NCBI RefSeq assembly: GCF_013179735.1
Contig: NZ_JABMEG010000001.1
Coordinates: 186,001 to 250,000, forward strand
Direction: 5' to 3'
DNA from: Permianibacter fluminis
GTDB taxonomy: Bacteria; Pseudomonadota; Gammaproteobacteria; Enterobacterales; Permianibacteraceae
Length of the DNA stretch: 64,000 nt
Positions 8,985 through 16,761 of the stretch are shown here, one piece after another (the stretch's first letter is position 1; every line of letters begins with the position of its first letter). The notes below the pieces were generated by a model. It worked only from the letters and a program-made list of their open reading frames with translations. It was not told where the DNA came from and ran no database searches. A program made the translations under genes and the position numbers.

Positions 8985-9702
8985 GACGAACGACCCAGCT
9001 CGATTGCTCGCCGACCAGTATCGCTGCGTTCTTGCCTGTCAGTGCGCCAGTCAGTGCACAAATCAGCGCCAGTGCCGGCGAGGCATAGGCTGAATTGTTC
9101 GGGTCACGGCAAAGCTGCAAGGGCACACCACCATCGGCAATCAACAAGCCCAGCCCGAGCAGCGGTGCTTCCGCGTCTTGCCATGGCTGGTACGGCGCCG
9201 GCAAATCCTGTTCGACATAACTGATCAACACGGCGTTGATGCCGCTGGCCCGCATTGCCGCCGCCTCCAACAAGCAAGCCAGCAAACTGTCGCGACCGGC
9301 GGCAATCGCCGTGGCCGGGGTCGCATCTTTGCCGGCGATGCCGTACAAACCGGCGGCGCTGTTGTGCACCGACAGCGAAAACCCCATCGGCGACAGCGCT
9401 TCGCCCTGCGCCAGTTGGCGCAGCAAATTCACCGTGGTGCCAAGCTCGCCGTGACGCGAAGCAAAAATCAATTGTTCAGCGCGCTCGCCTGCCAGCGCCG
9501 CGTGCGCGCAGTGCAAGGCAACCCGAGACAGTGGCGACAGCCGCCGGCGCAACATCGGCTCGACGAACTCGACCGGCGCGTTAGCGGTTGCTGCCGGCAA
9601 CACGGCAGCGCCCTGCTCGGCCCACTGCTGCCAAGCCGCCGCATCAACGACGCCAGGTGCCCAGGCATGCCAGCGTCGAATCGGAAGGGTGAATGCGTTC
9701 AT
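8977..9702 (-). CDS. Beta-ketoacyl synthase chain length factor (APE cluster)
   Basis: 241 residues, much shorter than a full ketosynthase (~400). It corresponds to the N-terminal ketoacyl-synthase half only: SRVALHCAHAALAG, ASRHGELGTTVNLL, then FSLSVHNSAAGLYGI. The position of the active-site Cys in true ketosynthases reads as Ser/Asn, so it should not condense on its own. It fits the family annotated as beta-ketoacyl synthase chain length factor, which pairs with a catalytic ketosynthase (ApeC with ApeO). First gene of the visible minus-strand cluster; the 202 bases upstream are the likely promoter region, containing an AT-rich TTAAAATTTGAC element (minus strand, ~9775-9786). Confidence 0.85.
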   Translation of the reverse strand: MNAFTLPIRRWHAWAPGVVDAAAWQQWAEQGAAVLPAATANAPVEFVEPMLRRRLSPLSRVALHCAHAALAGERAEQLIFASRHGELGTTVNLLRQLAQGEALSPMGFSLSVHNSAAGLYGIAGKDATPATAIAAGRDSLLACLLEAAAMRASGINAVLISYVEQDLPAPYQPWQDAEAPLLGLGLLIADGGVPLQLCRDPNNSAYASPALALICALTGALTGKNAAILVGEQSSWVVRHG

Positions 9703-9904
9703 GCCATGGCAACCGACCGGCCGGCGCAGCGGCCAGCCGCAACCATGCGCTGCCGATCCTGCACCTGCAGTCGGTCAAATTTTAACCGCTCGGGAAAGGG
9801 GCGCCATGCTATCGGGAGGTTCGACCAAAGGCAATGGCGAATCCCGCCTTTTCGATGGGCTCGACAGGCGGCGCCAGTAATAAGGAAAGAAACGGCCATT
9901 GCGA

Positions 9905-10960
9905 TCAGCGCGTCAGGACAACCTTGCCGACCGAACGGCCGCTGCGCAGCAGCTCCAGCGCTTGCGGCGCCTCGTCAAAACGGAACTGGTGTCCGACATG
10001 CGGCGCCGGCAGCTTCAGGGTGGCGATTTCCCGAATCATCGCGTCGAAGAACTCGCGTTGTTCCCACAGCCAGATCAGGTTGAACGCCAGCAGCGCCCGG
10101 TTTTCGCTGATCATCGACAGCGCGTCGTAACGCGGCCGGCGCAGGTATTCCAGCAGCATATGAAAGCGGCGCATCTTGCGTTCGCCCGGGGCGAACACGG
10201 TGGCACCGTAAACGACCAGCCGGCCAGTCGGCGCCAGCGCCTTGAACGAGGCCTCCTGGACCTTGCCGCCGACCGCATCGAGCACCAGATGGATCGGTTT
10301 GTCGGCCAGCTCGCGTTTGAGCTGGGCGGCAAAATCCGGCTCACGGACCAGCACATCGCTGACCCCTTGCGATTTCAGGAACTCGACCTTGTCGACATTG
10401 CCGACCGTGCCGACCACGTCGATGCCGAGTGCCTTACAGATCCGCACCGCCTGCAGGCCAACGCCGCCGGCGGCGGAATGAATGAGTGCGCGCTGGCCAG
10501 GCTTGGCCGCGCCGAGATGATGGATGCCATACCAGGCCGCAAAGGTTTGGACAAAAAAGGCTGCGCCTTCGGCGAAGCTCCAGCTGTCCGGCAGCGGCTG
10601 CAAGCGGTCGGCCGCAACATCGACCACGCTGGCATAGGCACCAAAGCGCACCGAACCCATGACCCGGTCGCCGACCTTGAATTCCGTCACCGCCGAACCG
10701 ACCGCACTGACCACACCGGCCAGCTCCAGACCCGGAATAAAGGCACCGGTTGGTGCCGCCGAGTACATGCCGGTCAGGGCCAGAATGTCGGCAAAGTTCA
10801 GCCCGACCGCCCGGACGTCGACTCGAACTGCATCGGCCGGCAAGTCCGGCAAGGCTTCGGTTTGCAGACTGAGCTGGGCCAGATCGCCGGCCTGCGGCGT
10901 GCGCCAGACCTGACGCTGGCCAGCCGGCGCTGGCGAAGTGGGCTGTTGCGATGCCGTCAT
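9905..10960 (-). CDS. Medium-chain dehydrogenase/reductase, zinc-free quinone-oxidoreductase type
   Basis: 351 residues from the ATG at 10960 (MTASQQP). The N-terminal GroES-like domain has VGLNFADILALTGMY and GLELAGVV; the Rossmann domain has the NADPH-binding IHSAAGGVGLQAVRI. Cysteines for a catalytic zinc are absent, as in quinone oxidoreductase and VAT-1-like members. The reaction is probably NADPH-dependent reduction of an enone or quinone, but the substrate is unknown. It follows ubiH on the same strand with a 235-base gap and precedes the APE cluster, so a shared role is not implied. A longer in-frame start at 10981 is possible. Confidence 0.85.
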   Translation of the reverse strand: MTASQQPTSPAPAGQRQVWRTPQAGDLAQLSLQTEALPDLPADAVRVDVRAVGLNFADILALTGMYSAAPTGAFIPGLELAGVVSAVGSAVTEFKVGDRVMGSVRFGAYASVVDVAADRLQPLPDSWSFAEGAAFFVQTFAAWYGIHHLGAAKPGQRALIHSAAGGVGLQAVRICKALGIDVVGTVGNVDKVEFLKSQGVSDVLVREPDFAAQLKRELADKPIHLVLDAVGGKVQEASFKALAPTGRLVVYGATVFAPGERKMRRFHMLLEYLRRPRYDALSMISENRALLAFNLIWLWEQREFFDAMIREIATLKLPAPHVGHQFRFDEAPQALELLRSGRSVGKVVLTR

Positions 10961-11195
10961 GCCGAAAACTCCTGAACCCATACGACCCCTGCCCGGCAGG
11001 GAGAAAAAAGGGGCGGGGATTAGGACATAACCGGCGTCAGGACGCCAGCCCCGGCGCTGATCCAAACGCCCTGCCGGCACGTAGCGGGCGCGCGCTCACG
11101 CGGCCCCGCCTTTGGGTGTCTTGTGGAAAGGCTGGGTCTTGCGGAAAGCCCCGTGCCGGAAAGCCAAGAAGCGTCGTTGACGAACTACGCCGCCG

Positions 11196-12401
11196 CTAAC
11201 GACGTAGGCCCATCGCACCGCCAGCCACCTGACGTTTCAGCGCCGGCAGCGCATCAAGCGCCGACAGAGCCAGCGCCCGCAGCGGCCGCAACAGCGGATA
11301 CCGGTTACTGAACAAACGAACCAAACTGTCGGTGACGCCAGCCACTGCATCGGCGTCGGTCTGACGCGAGCCGACAAAGGCATCGAGCGCAGCCGGGCTG
11401 GCCCAGTCCGTGCCGGCGGCCTGCTGAACGCGGACCTGATCGGCAAACGCCATCGCATCGCGCAGCGCGAGGTTGAAACCCTGACCGGCGATCGGATGCA
11501 GCGTGGTGGCAGCATTGCCCATCAGCAGCATGCGGCCTTGCCGGCGCACCGGACTGCGCATTCTGCGCAAATCAAATTTCTCGCGCGCGCCGATCTGCAT
11601 CAGCTTGCCGAGTCGCCAGCCGAATGCGCTTTGCAGTTCGCGCAAAAATTCCGCGTCAGTCAGCGTCAGCAAGCGCGCCGCTTCATCCGGCGTTTGCGTC
11701 CAGACCAATGACAGTCGGTTGTCGGTCATCGGCAGCAGTGCCAGCGGGCCGGTTTCGGTAAACCGCTCGTAAGCCCAGTGTTGATGCGCGCGCTCGGCAC
11801 GCACGGTGGCGATCACCGCGCTCTGCTGGTAATCAATCACATCCACCGGCAAAGCAGCCATCGCTCGCAAACCGGACGGGCCACCATCGGCGCCGAGCAA
11901 TACTCGCGTCTGCAGCTGCTGCGCCGCGCCATCGTGCTGCAGCGTGATCTGCACTCCATCTTCGCCTTGCACAAACGCACTGAGCTTGCCGTGCAAGCGA
12001 GTCACGCCGGCACGCTGCCCGAGCGCCCGATAGAACTGCTGACCGAGCACGCGCAGCGCAATAACCTGACCGAGCGCATCGAGTTGTTGTTCACTCGCCG
12101 TCAACACGGTGCGACCAAACTGGCCACGATCGGAAACATGAATGGTCCGGATCGGGCAGGCCTCAAACGCCAGCGTGTCCCAGAGCCCGAGCTGCACCAG
12201 CAAACGCCGACTGCCTTCCGACAGCGCCAGCACCCGCTCATCGAATGACGGCAAGTCATTGGCGCTGGTTGGGCTGGCATCGAGCAGCGCCACCCGCAAG
12301 GCTTGCGGCGATTGCGTCAACGCTAATGCCAGCGCGGCACCGGTCAGCCCGCCCCCGATGATGACGACATCAAAATTGTTTTGCGCGTCCGTCATGTTCA
12401 C
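11196..12401 (-). CDS. ubiH: 2-octaprenyl-6-methoxyphenol hydroxylase UbiH
   Basis: 401 residues, UbiH/VisC flavin monooxygenase family. It has the Rossmann GGGLTGAALALAL at the N-terminus, the DG motif in LLGADGGPSGLR, and the FAD-ribityl motif GNAATTLHPIAGQGFNLALRD. The Asn in GNAA and the HPIAGQGFNL phrase are characteristic of UbiH rather than UbiF/UbiI. It hydroxylates the ubiquinone ring precursor at the inner membrane. The start is the GTG at 12401, overlapping the pepP stop (GTGA); an ATG at 12395 is the alternative. The usual third gene, ubiI/visC, does not follow. Confidence 0.88.
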   Translation of the reverse strand: MNMTDAQNNFDVVIIGGGLTGAALALALTQSPQALRVALLDASPTSANDLPSFDERVLALSEGSRRLLVQLGLWDTLAFEACPIRTIHVSDRGQFGRTVLTASEQQLDALGQVIALRVLGQQFYRALGQRAGVTRLHGKLSAFVQGEDGVQITLQHDGAAQQLQTRVLLGADGGPSGLRAMAALPVDVIDYQQSAVIATVRAERAHQHWAYERFTETGPLALLPMTDNRLSLVWTQTPDEAARLLTLTDAEFLRELQSAFGWRLGKLMQIGAREKFDLRRMRSPVRRQGRMLLMGNAATTLHPIAGQGFNLALRDAMAFADQVRVQQAAGTDWASPAALDAFVGSRQTDADAVAGVTDSLVRLFSNRYPLLRPLRALALSALDALPALKRQVAGGAMGLRR

Positions 12402-13708
12402 GCGGCCATCAACGCTTCAATTTCATCCGGATCTTTCGGCGCTCCGGCGCTGAGCACTTCAAAACCGGTTTTGGTCACCAGCACGTCGTCCTCAATGCGG
12501 ATGCCGATGCCGTGAAATTTTTTTGCCAGGCCTTTGTTGCTGGGCGCGAAATACAGCCCCGGTTCCACTGTCAGCACCATGCCCGGCTCAAGCACACGCG
12601 GTTGGCCGTCGATTTGATAATCGCCGACATCGTGCACATCGAGGCCGAGCCAGTGGCCGGTCTTGTGCATGTAGTAAGGCTTGTAGGCTTCGCCGTCGAG
12701 CAGATCGCTGAGTTTGCCTTTGAGCACACCGAGATCGATCAAACCCTGGGTCAGCGTGCGCACTGCCGCGTCATGGATCTGGTTCCAGGTATTGCCCGGT
12801 TTGACTTGCTCGATCGCCGCCTGCTGCGCTTTCAATACCCATTCGTAGCAGCGGCGCTGAATCGCGGTGAATTTGCCGTTGACCGGAAACGTGCGGGTGA
12901 TGTCTGAGGCATACCACTCGTATTCGGCGCCGGCATCGACCAGCAGCAGGTCACCGGCTTTCAGTTCGGCATCATTTTCGACGTAATGCAGGATGCAGCC
13001 ATTCTCGCCACCGGCGACGATGCTGTTGTAGGCCGTGTGCCGGGCGCCGTGACGTGCAAACTCGTGCACCAGCTCAGCTTCGACTTGCGCTTCGTTGACG
13101 CCGGGCCTCGCAAACCGCATGGCGCGGATGTGCCCTTGTGCCGCCGCATGAGCAGCAGCGCGCATCTGTTTCAGTTCGGCAGCATCCTTGAACAAGCGCA
13201 TATCGTGCAACTGATGCCGGACATCGATGATTTCACCGGGCGGATGCACGCCTTTGCGCACCTGCGCCCGTAGCGTGTTCAGCCAACCCATCACGGTATT
13301 GTCGAAATCCGGATTGTGGCCGAGCGCATAGTGAATGCGATCGCGCCCTTCCATCAGCCCCGGCAGGATTTCGTCGATGTCATCAATCGGAAAGGCATCG
13401 TCAAACTGAAACGCGGCGGCGGCACGCTCCGGGCCGTAGCGACGGCCATGCCAGGTTTCCGCCAGCGGATCGCGCTCATTGCAGAACAGCACCGTCTCGC
13501 CGTGCACGCGACCGGGGATCAGCACCAGCACCGCATTCGGTTCCGGAAAACCGGTCAGATAGGCGAAGTCGCTGTCCTGACGGAAGCGGAAATGGGTATC
13601 GCGGGAACGGATGATTTCCTGCGCTGACGGGATGATGGCAATACTGCCTTTGCCGAGCAGTTGCATCAGCCGGCGACGGCGGCGGACATAATCGGCGACT
13701 TTGACCAT
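12398..13708 (-). CDS. pepP: Xaa-Pro aminopeptidase PepP
   Basis: 436 residues from the ATG at 13708 (MVKVADYV), close to the 441 of E. coli PepP. The frame stays open further upstream, but that part lies over zapA and has no family similarity. The N-terminal aminopeptidase-P domain is followed by the pita-bread metallopeptidase core. Visible metal ligands: Asp in LLVDAGAEYEWYASDITRTF (two Asp), His in GHWLGLDVHD, and Glu residues in LTVEPGLYF and IRIEDDVLV. It removes N-terminal residues preceding proline in the cytoplasm. The pepP-ubiH order with a four-base overlap is conserved in gammaproteobacteria. Confidence 0.93.
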   Translation of the reverse strand: MVKVADYVRRRRRLMQLLGKGSIAIIPSAQEIIRSRDTHFRFRQDSDFAYLTGFPEPNAVLVLIPGRVHGETVLFCNERDPLAETWHGRRYGPERAAAAFQFDDAFPIDDIDEILPGLMEGRDRIHYALGHNPDFDNTVMGWLNTLRAQVRKGVHPPGEIIDVRHQLHDMRLFKDAAELKQMRAAAHAAAQGHIRAMRFARPGVNEAQVEAELVHEFARHGARHTAYNSIVAGGENGCILHYVENDAELKAGDLLLVDAGAEYEWYASDITRTFPVNGKFTAIQRRCYEWVLKAQQAAIEQVKPGNTWNQIHDAAVRTLTQGLIDLGVLKGKLSDLLDGEAYKPYYMHKTGHWLGLDVHDVGDYQIDGQPRVLEPGMVLTVEPGLYFAPSNKGLAKKFHGIGIRIEDDVLVTKTGFEVLSAGAPKDPDEIEALMAA

Positions 13709-13825
13709 GGTTCCGGTTTTGTGAACAGAGGCGGATGCGACATGGTAACCGGGCTGGGTCGGCAATTGCATCGGCCGGGGCCGAAGCCCTATAGTGACGC
13801 CGATCTTTTTCCCACTGCGGTCATC

Positions 13826-14035
13826 ATGAACCAGGCCGATCTGCAAAAACTGGAAGGGCAGCTGGATCAGTTGCTGAGCCAGTTCCAGCGACTGAAGAGC
13901 GAAAACGCCCAGCTCCGGGCCAAAACCGCCGAACTGACTGCGGAGCGCAGCCGTTTGCTGGAAAAAAACGAGCTGGCGGCACACAAAGTCGAAGCCATGC
14001 TGACCCGCTTGCGTGGTCTGGAGCAACGCGGATGA
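13826..14035 (+). CDS. TIGR02449-family small coiled-coil protein
   Basis: 69 residues from the ATG at 13826 (MNQADLQKLEG). Almost the whole chain is a heptad-patterned coiled coil, with Leu-rich positions in LDQLLSQFQRLKSENAQLRA and a run of charged residues. It matches the small ZapB-like TIGR02449 family that sits beside zapA and divergent to pepP in gammaproteobacteria. It is probably involved in division or in a ZapA-related assembly, though its function has not been shown. The open frame begins earlier, but the coiled coil and family length favour this start. zapA begins 43 bases later. Confidence 0.82.
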   Translation: MNQADLQKLEGQLDQLLSQFQRLKSENAQLRAKTAELTAERSRLLEKNELAAHKVEAMLTRLRGLEQRG

Positions 14036-14078
14036 GAACGTGGTCGATGATGGCGGTTCGGATGCGCGGTGATTGGCC

Positions 14079-14384
14079 ATGAGCAATGTCCTGAACCTGC
14101 GGCTGCTGGACCGCGAGCTGAAAGTCGCCTGCCCTCCTGAGCAGCAACAGGAGTTGCTGGAAGCGGCGCGCCAACTCGACGGCCGCATGCGCGAAATTCG
14201 CGATGTCGGCAAGGTCGCCGGGGTCGAGAAAATTGCCCTGATGGTGGCGCTGAATCTGGCCCACGAGCTGCTGCAGCTGCAGCAGGCCGGCAATGCCGGT
14301 GCCGAGTTGACCGACAGGCTGCGCCGGATGCAGGAGAAAATTGACGATAGCCTGAAGGCGACCCGGCAATTGGAGCTGGGTTGA
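14079..14384 (+). CDS. zapA: Cell division protein ZapA
   Basis: 101 residues from the ATG at 14079 (MSNVLNLRLL); a TTG six bases earlier is less likely. It has the ZapA fold: a short beta hairpin with ELKVACPPEQQQELLEAA, then VEKIALMVALNLAHELLQLQ, and a C-terminal coiled coil. It bundles FtsZ filaments at the division site. The location between the TIGR02449 gene and the 6S RNA/fau pair is the conserved gammaproteobacterial arrangement. Confidence 0.93.
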   Translation: MSNVLNLRLLDRELKVACPPEQQQELLEAARQLDGRMREIRDVGKVAGVEKIALMVALNLAHELLQLQQAGNAGAELTDRLRRMQEKIDDSLKATRQLELG

Positions 14385-14424
14385 GCTGATCGCACGCCGG
14401 TGCCGGTCTTTTTGCCAGCCGCCG

Positions 14425-14503
14425 GTTTTTGCCCGCCCCAAAGTTTTGCCCGCCCCAAGTTTTGCCTGTCCCGGATGTTGCCTGCCCCGGATGTTGCCTG
14501 CAG
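14425..14503 (+). repeat. Degenerate ~16-bp tandem repeats downstream of zapA
   Basis: Five imperfect units can be read head to tail: GTTTTTGCCCGCCCCAAA, GTTTTGCCCGCCCCAA, GTTTTGCCTGTCCCGGAT, GTTGCCTGCCCCGGAT and a partial GTTGCCTGC. The period is about 16-18 bases. They lie 40 bases after the zapA stop and ~300 bases before the 6S RNA. They do not form a convincing hairpin and do not look coding. The rest of 14385-14803 has no gene I can support; it should contain the 6S promoter. Confidence 0.7.
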
Positions 14504-14803
14504 AGCTATGGTTGTCACCCCTTTGTTCTGCCGACACTTGTAACGGCCCGAATCCTCCCCATTCAGTCAGCGTGTCCCGCCGCCACCGGCGTGCCGGCGT
14601 TCTGAAGTGCTGGTGTAACCGCGGCCTGCGGCGGGTTGGGCCGAGCGGTCATCCGGCCCGTAGTAGCTGAGTAAGGTGGAAAACAACCGGGGTCGGCCAC
14701 AACGATCCGTCATAACAGTCAGGTAAAATGGGCTTAAGCTGGACCGGTATCCGGGCTTTCTGTTTCCTGATTAGGTATGGTTTAACAAGTTACGAGTTAG
14801 AAA

Positions 14804-14992
14804 GGGCGCCTGCTGCGGTGTTCGCGAGCGGCGTCATGTCCTCGAGCCGATAATCGCGTTACCGGGTGCGTTTGTGCCGTTGGTGTTGTGCAAGTCCGTT
14901 TCGACCGGAAAGCCTGATCCGATGCCAGATGCACCCCCTTGGAGCCTATGGTTCCAGGGCTAAACCCGCGGACGGCACAGGCGGCAGGCGTC
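14804..14992 (+). ncRNA. ssrS: 6S RNA (SsrS)
   Basis: The segment reads GTGTTCGCGAGCGG followed closely by CCTCGAGCCGATA, which lines up with the 5' half of E. coli 6S RNA (GUUCGCAAGCGG ... CUGAGCCGAUA). The ends can pair: GCCTGCTGCGGTG near the start with CACAGGCGGCAGGC near 14976-14990, giving the terminal stem of the long hairpin around a central bulge. The size of ~189 nt and the position between zapA and fau match the conserved locus. 6S RNA mimics an open promoter and sequesters the sigma-70 RNA polymerase holoenzyme in stationary phase. Exact ends are estimated from the stem. Confidence 0.88.
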
Positions 14993-15032
14993 CCCTCTTC
15001 TTCCTTATCGGTATCCCCACTCCGGCGGAGCC

Positions 15033-15635
15033 ATGGTGGCCAGCAACGAGCCGATGACTCCCGACAGCAATCATCCGACCGATAAAAAAGCGCTGCGCGC
15101 CCTGATGCGGCGCCGGCGCCGGGCCCTGAGTCTGGCCGAACGAACTGCAGCGGCCGAGCGTTTCCAGCAGCAGATTTGGCCGTCGCTTCAACACACCCGT
15201 TGTCAGCGCGTTGCGGTCTACCTGGCCTTTGATGGTGAGCTCGATTTGATGCCGCTGATTCGGCGACTGTGGGCGAACAATAAGAAGGTGTATTTGCCGG
15301 TTGTGACCCGGTTGGCGCCGCAGCGGTTATGGTTTCGTCGTTACGCGCAAAATACGCCAATGAAACGCAATCGGTTTGGCATTCCGGAACCCATTAGTGG
15401 TGCTGTGTTGGCAAGTCGACAACTGGATGTTGTGTTGCTGCCATTGACCGCATTCGATCGACAAGGCAATCGGCTGGGCATGGGTGGGGGATTTTATGAC
15501 CGCACGTTCGCGTACCGCCGGCATTCACTCGCCAGCAGGCCACGGTTGATCGGAGTGGGTTACCATTGGCAGCAGATCGAGACGCTCGCATGTGAGCCAC
15601 ACGATCTGCCGGTTCAAGGCATCGCTACCGACTAG
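15033..15635 (+). CDS. fau: 5-formyltetrahydrofolate cyclo-ligase
   Basis: 200 residues (or 193 from the second ATG at 15054, MTPDSN). Family hallmarks are the basic N-terminal helix KKALRALMRRRRRAL, DVVLLPLTAFDRQGNRLG, and the ATP/substrate loop MGGGFYDR near residue 150. The enzyme converts 5-formyl-THF to 5,10-methenyl-THF in an ATP-dependent step in the cytoplasm. It follows 6S RNA by about 40 bases; in E. coli the same gene (fau/ygfA) is co-transcribed with ssrS and was linked to persistence. Confidence 0.92.
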   Translation: MVASNEPMTPDSNHPTDKKALRALMRRRRRALSLAERTAAAERFQQQIWPSLQHTRCQRVAVYLAFDGELDLMPLIRRLWANNKKVYLPVVTRLAPQRLWFRRYAQNTPMKRNRFGIPEPISGAVLASRQLDVVLLPLTAFDRQGNRLGMGGGFYDRTFAYRRHSLASRPRLIGVGYHWQQIETLACEPHDLPVQGIATD

Positions 15636-15699
15636 ATGTAGTAAAACGACACTTACTCTTTATTGCGTGAACCACTGAATTTCCAGCGTGTTGCTGGCT

Positions 15700-15864
15700 T
15701 CAGCGGGCACCCAGCGCCACATCATTGGCGCTGTTTTTGGCGAATCCGGTCGCTACCTGATCACTGTCTTCGGGTGCTGAATCCATCAGCAGGCTGGTTG
15801 CAATCACACCTACAAGAAGTACTGCCGCGAGGACCATCAACAGGTCCGGTTTGCGCTTCATCAT
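15700..15864 (-). CDS. Small single-pass membrane protein (54 aa), uncharacterised
   Basis: A 54-codon frame on the minus strand starting ATG-ATG at 15864. It begins MMKRKPDLLM, continues with a clear membrane helix (VLAAVLLVGVIATSLLM) and ends with a polar tail (SAPEDSDQVATGF... ALGAR). The positive-inside N-terminus, single helix and acidic exterior are typical of real small membrane proteins. It lies alone between fau and the EVE gene, convergent with fau. The upstream stretch has no strong ribosome site but contains a short inverted repeat (TTGTCGGTGACAA). I do not recognise a family. The rest of 15636-16082 shows nothing else. Confidence 0.5.
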   Translation of the reverse strand: MMKRKPDLLMVLAAVLLVGVIATSLLMDSAPEDSDQVATGFAKNSANDVALGAR

Positions 15865-16082
15865 CACTGCTTGTCACCGACAAAAGGAAAAGACATCGAC
15901 TTGCGCCGTGCCAAATTGTTGTTTTTTAATCCGCGGACGGTTTATACAGCGCGTCCGTCCGACGGAGCATGCGACTCTACCTCCGTCAAGTCAGTGATGC
16001 AATTCTTACTTCTTGAAAATTTTGCGACGGTCGTGTACCGACGCCAGCCCGTGTTGGAATCAATTGTTGGAAGCACTCGCCG

Positions 16083-16544
16083 ATGAACTACTGGTTGATC
16101 AAATCCGAGCCTGATGTGTTCAGTCTCGATGACCTGAAAAAGTCACCCAAGCAGACCCATTGCTGGGATGGCGTCCGCAATTATCAGGCGCGCAATTTCA
16201 TGCGCGATGGCATGGCAGTCGGCGACCTATGCTTTTTCTATTACTCGAACGCCAAGCCGCCGGGCATCGCCGGCATCGCCAAGGTCAGCTCCGAGCCCTA
16301 CCCGGACCCGACCCAGTTCGACGGCCGCTCGGATTATTTCGACCCAGACTCCAAACAGGACAACCCGCGCTGGGTCCTGCGCGACATGAGTTACGTTCGG
16401 CACCTGAAGCGGTTCATCCCGCTGGACGAGCTGAAAGCCACGCCGGCGCTGGCCGAGCTGCTGATCCTGCGCAAGGGCAACCGGCTGTCGATCACGCCGG
16501 TGGAGAAGCGGCACTGGGAGGCCGTGCTCAAGCTTGAGCAGTGA
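16083..16544 (+). CDS. EVE domain-containing protein
   Basis: 153 residues with the EVE (PUA-like) domain across the full length: MNYWLIKSEPDVFSLDDL at the N-terminus, HCWDGVRNYQARNFMRDGM, then VGDLCFFYYSN and GIAGIAKV. These are the conserved blocks of the thymocyte nuclear protein 1 / YycE-like family. EVE domains bind modified bases in DNA or RNA; stand-alone bacterial members have no firmly assigned role. It starts at the first ATG after a 447-base region and is not obviously in an operon. Confidence 0.92.
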   Translation: MNYWLIKSEPDVFSLDDLKKSPKQTHCWDGVRNYQARNFMRDGMAVGDLCFFYYSNAKPPGIAGIAKVSSEPYPDPTQFDGRSDYFDPDSKQDNPRWVLRDMSYVRHLKRFIPLDELKATPALAELLILRKGNRLSITPVEKRHWEAVLKLEQ

Positions 16545-16569
16545 CGGCCGGCGGCTTGGGGGTTTCACT

Positions 16570-16590
16570 GTCGGTGTCGGTGTCGGTGTC
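16570..16590 (+). repeat. Hexanucleotide tandem repeat (GTCGGT)3.5
   Basis: Three and a half uninterrupted copies of GTCGGT, 25 bases after the EVE stop and ~170 bases before the DUF1631 gene. It is in non-coding DNA, so length changes would only alter spacing. Copy number is too low to argue for phase variation. Confidence 0.6.
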
Positions 16591-16761
16591 GCCGCTGGCG
16601 TCGCCGAGACCGTATGCACCGACCCCTTTGTGCCGACACCATTTGCCGAAGCAATTTACCGGGGCAAGCGCGGCCAGCTCAGCTACGCTGACTAGACCCC
16701 CCAACCCCGACTGCTGACCCCGCAGCGACCAAGGACTGGCGCAGCTAGGAAACTGAGACCC

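Noticed and set aside
7518-9224. 568-codon plus-strand open frame opposite the APE acyl carrier and acyltransferase genes
   Set aside because: It is a GC-driven shadow: Arg/Ser/Gln-rich, no domain pattern, and it crosses four well-supported minus-strand genes.
14797-15360. 187-codon minus-strand frame across the 6S RNA and fau
   Set aside because: It is antisense to a conserved RNA gene and to fau, and has no recognisable protein features.
16570-16590. Phase-variable microsatellite
   Set aside because: Only 3.5 copies and outside any coding region or evident promoter.
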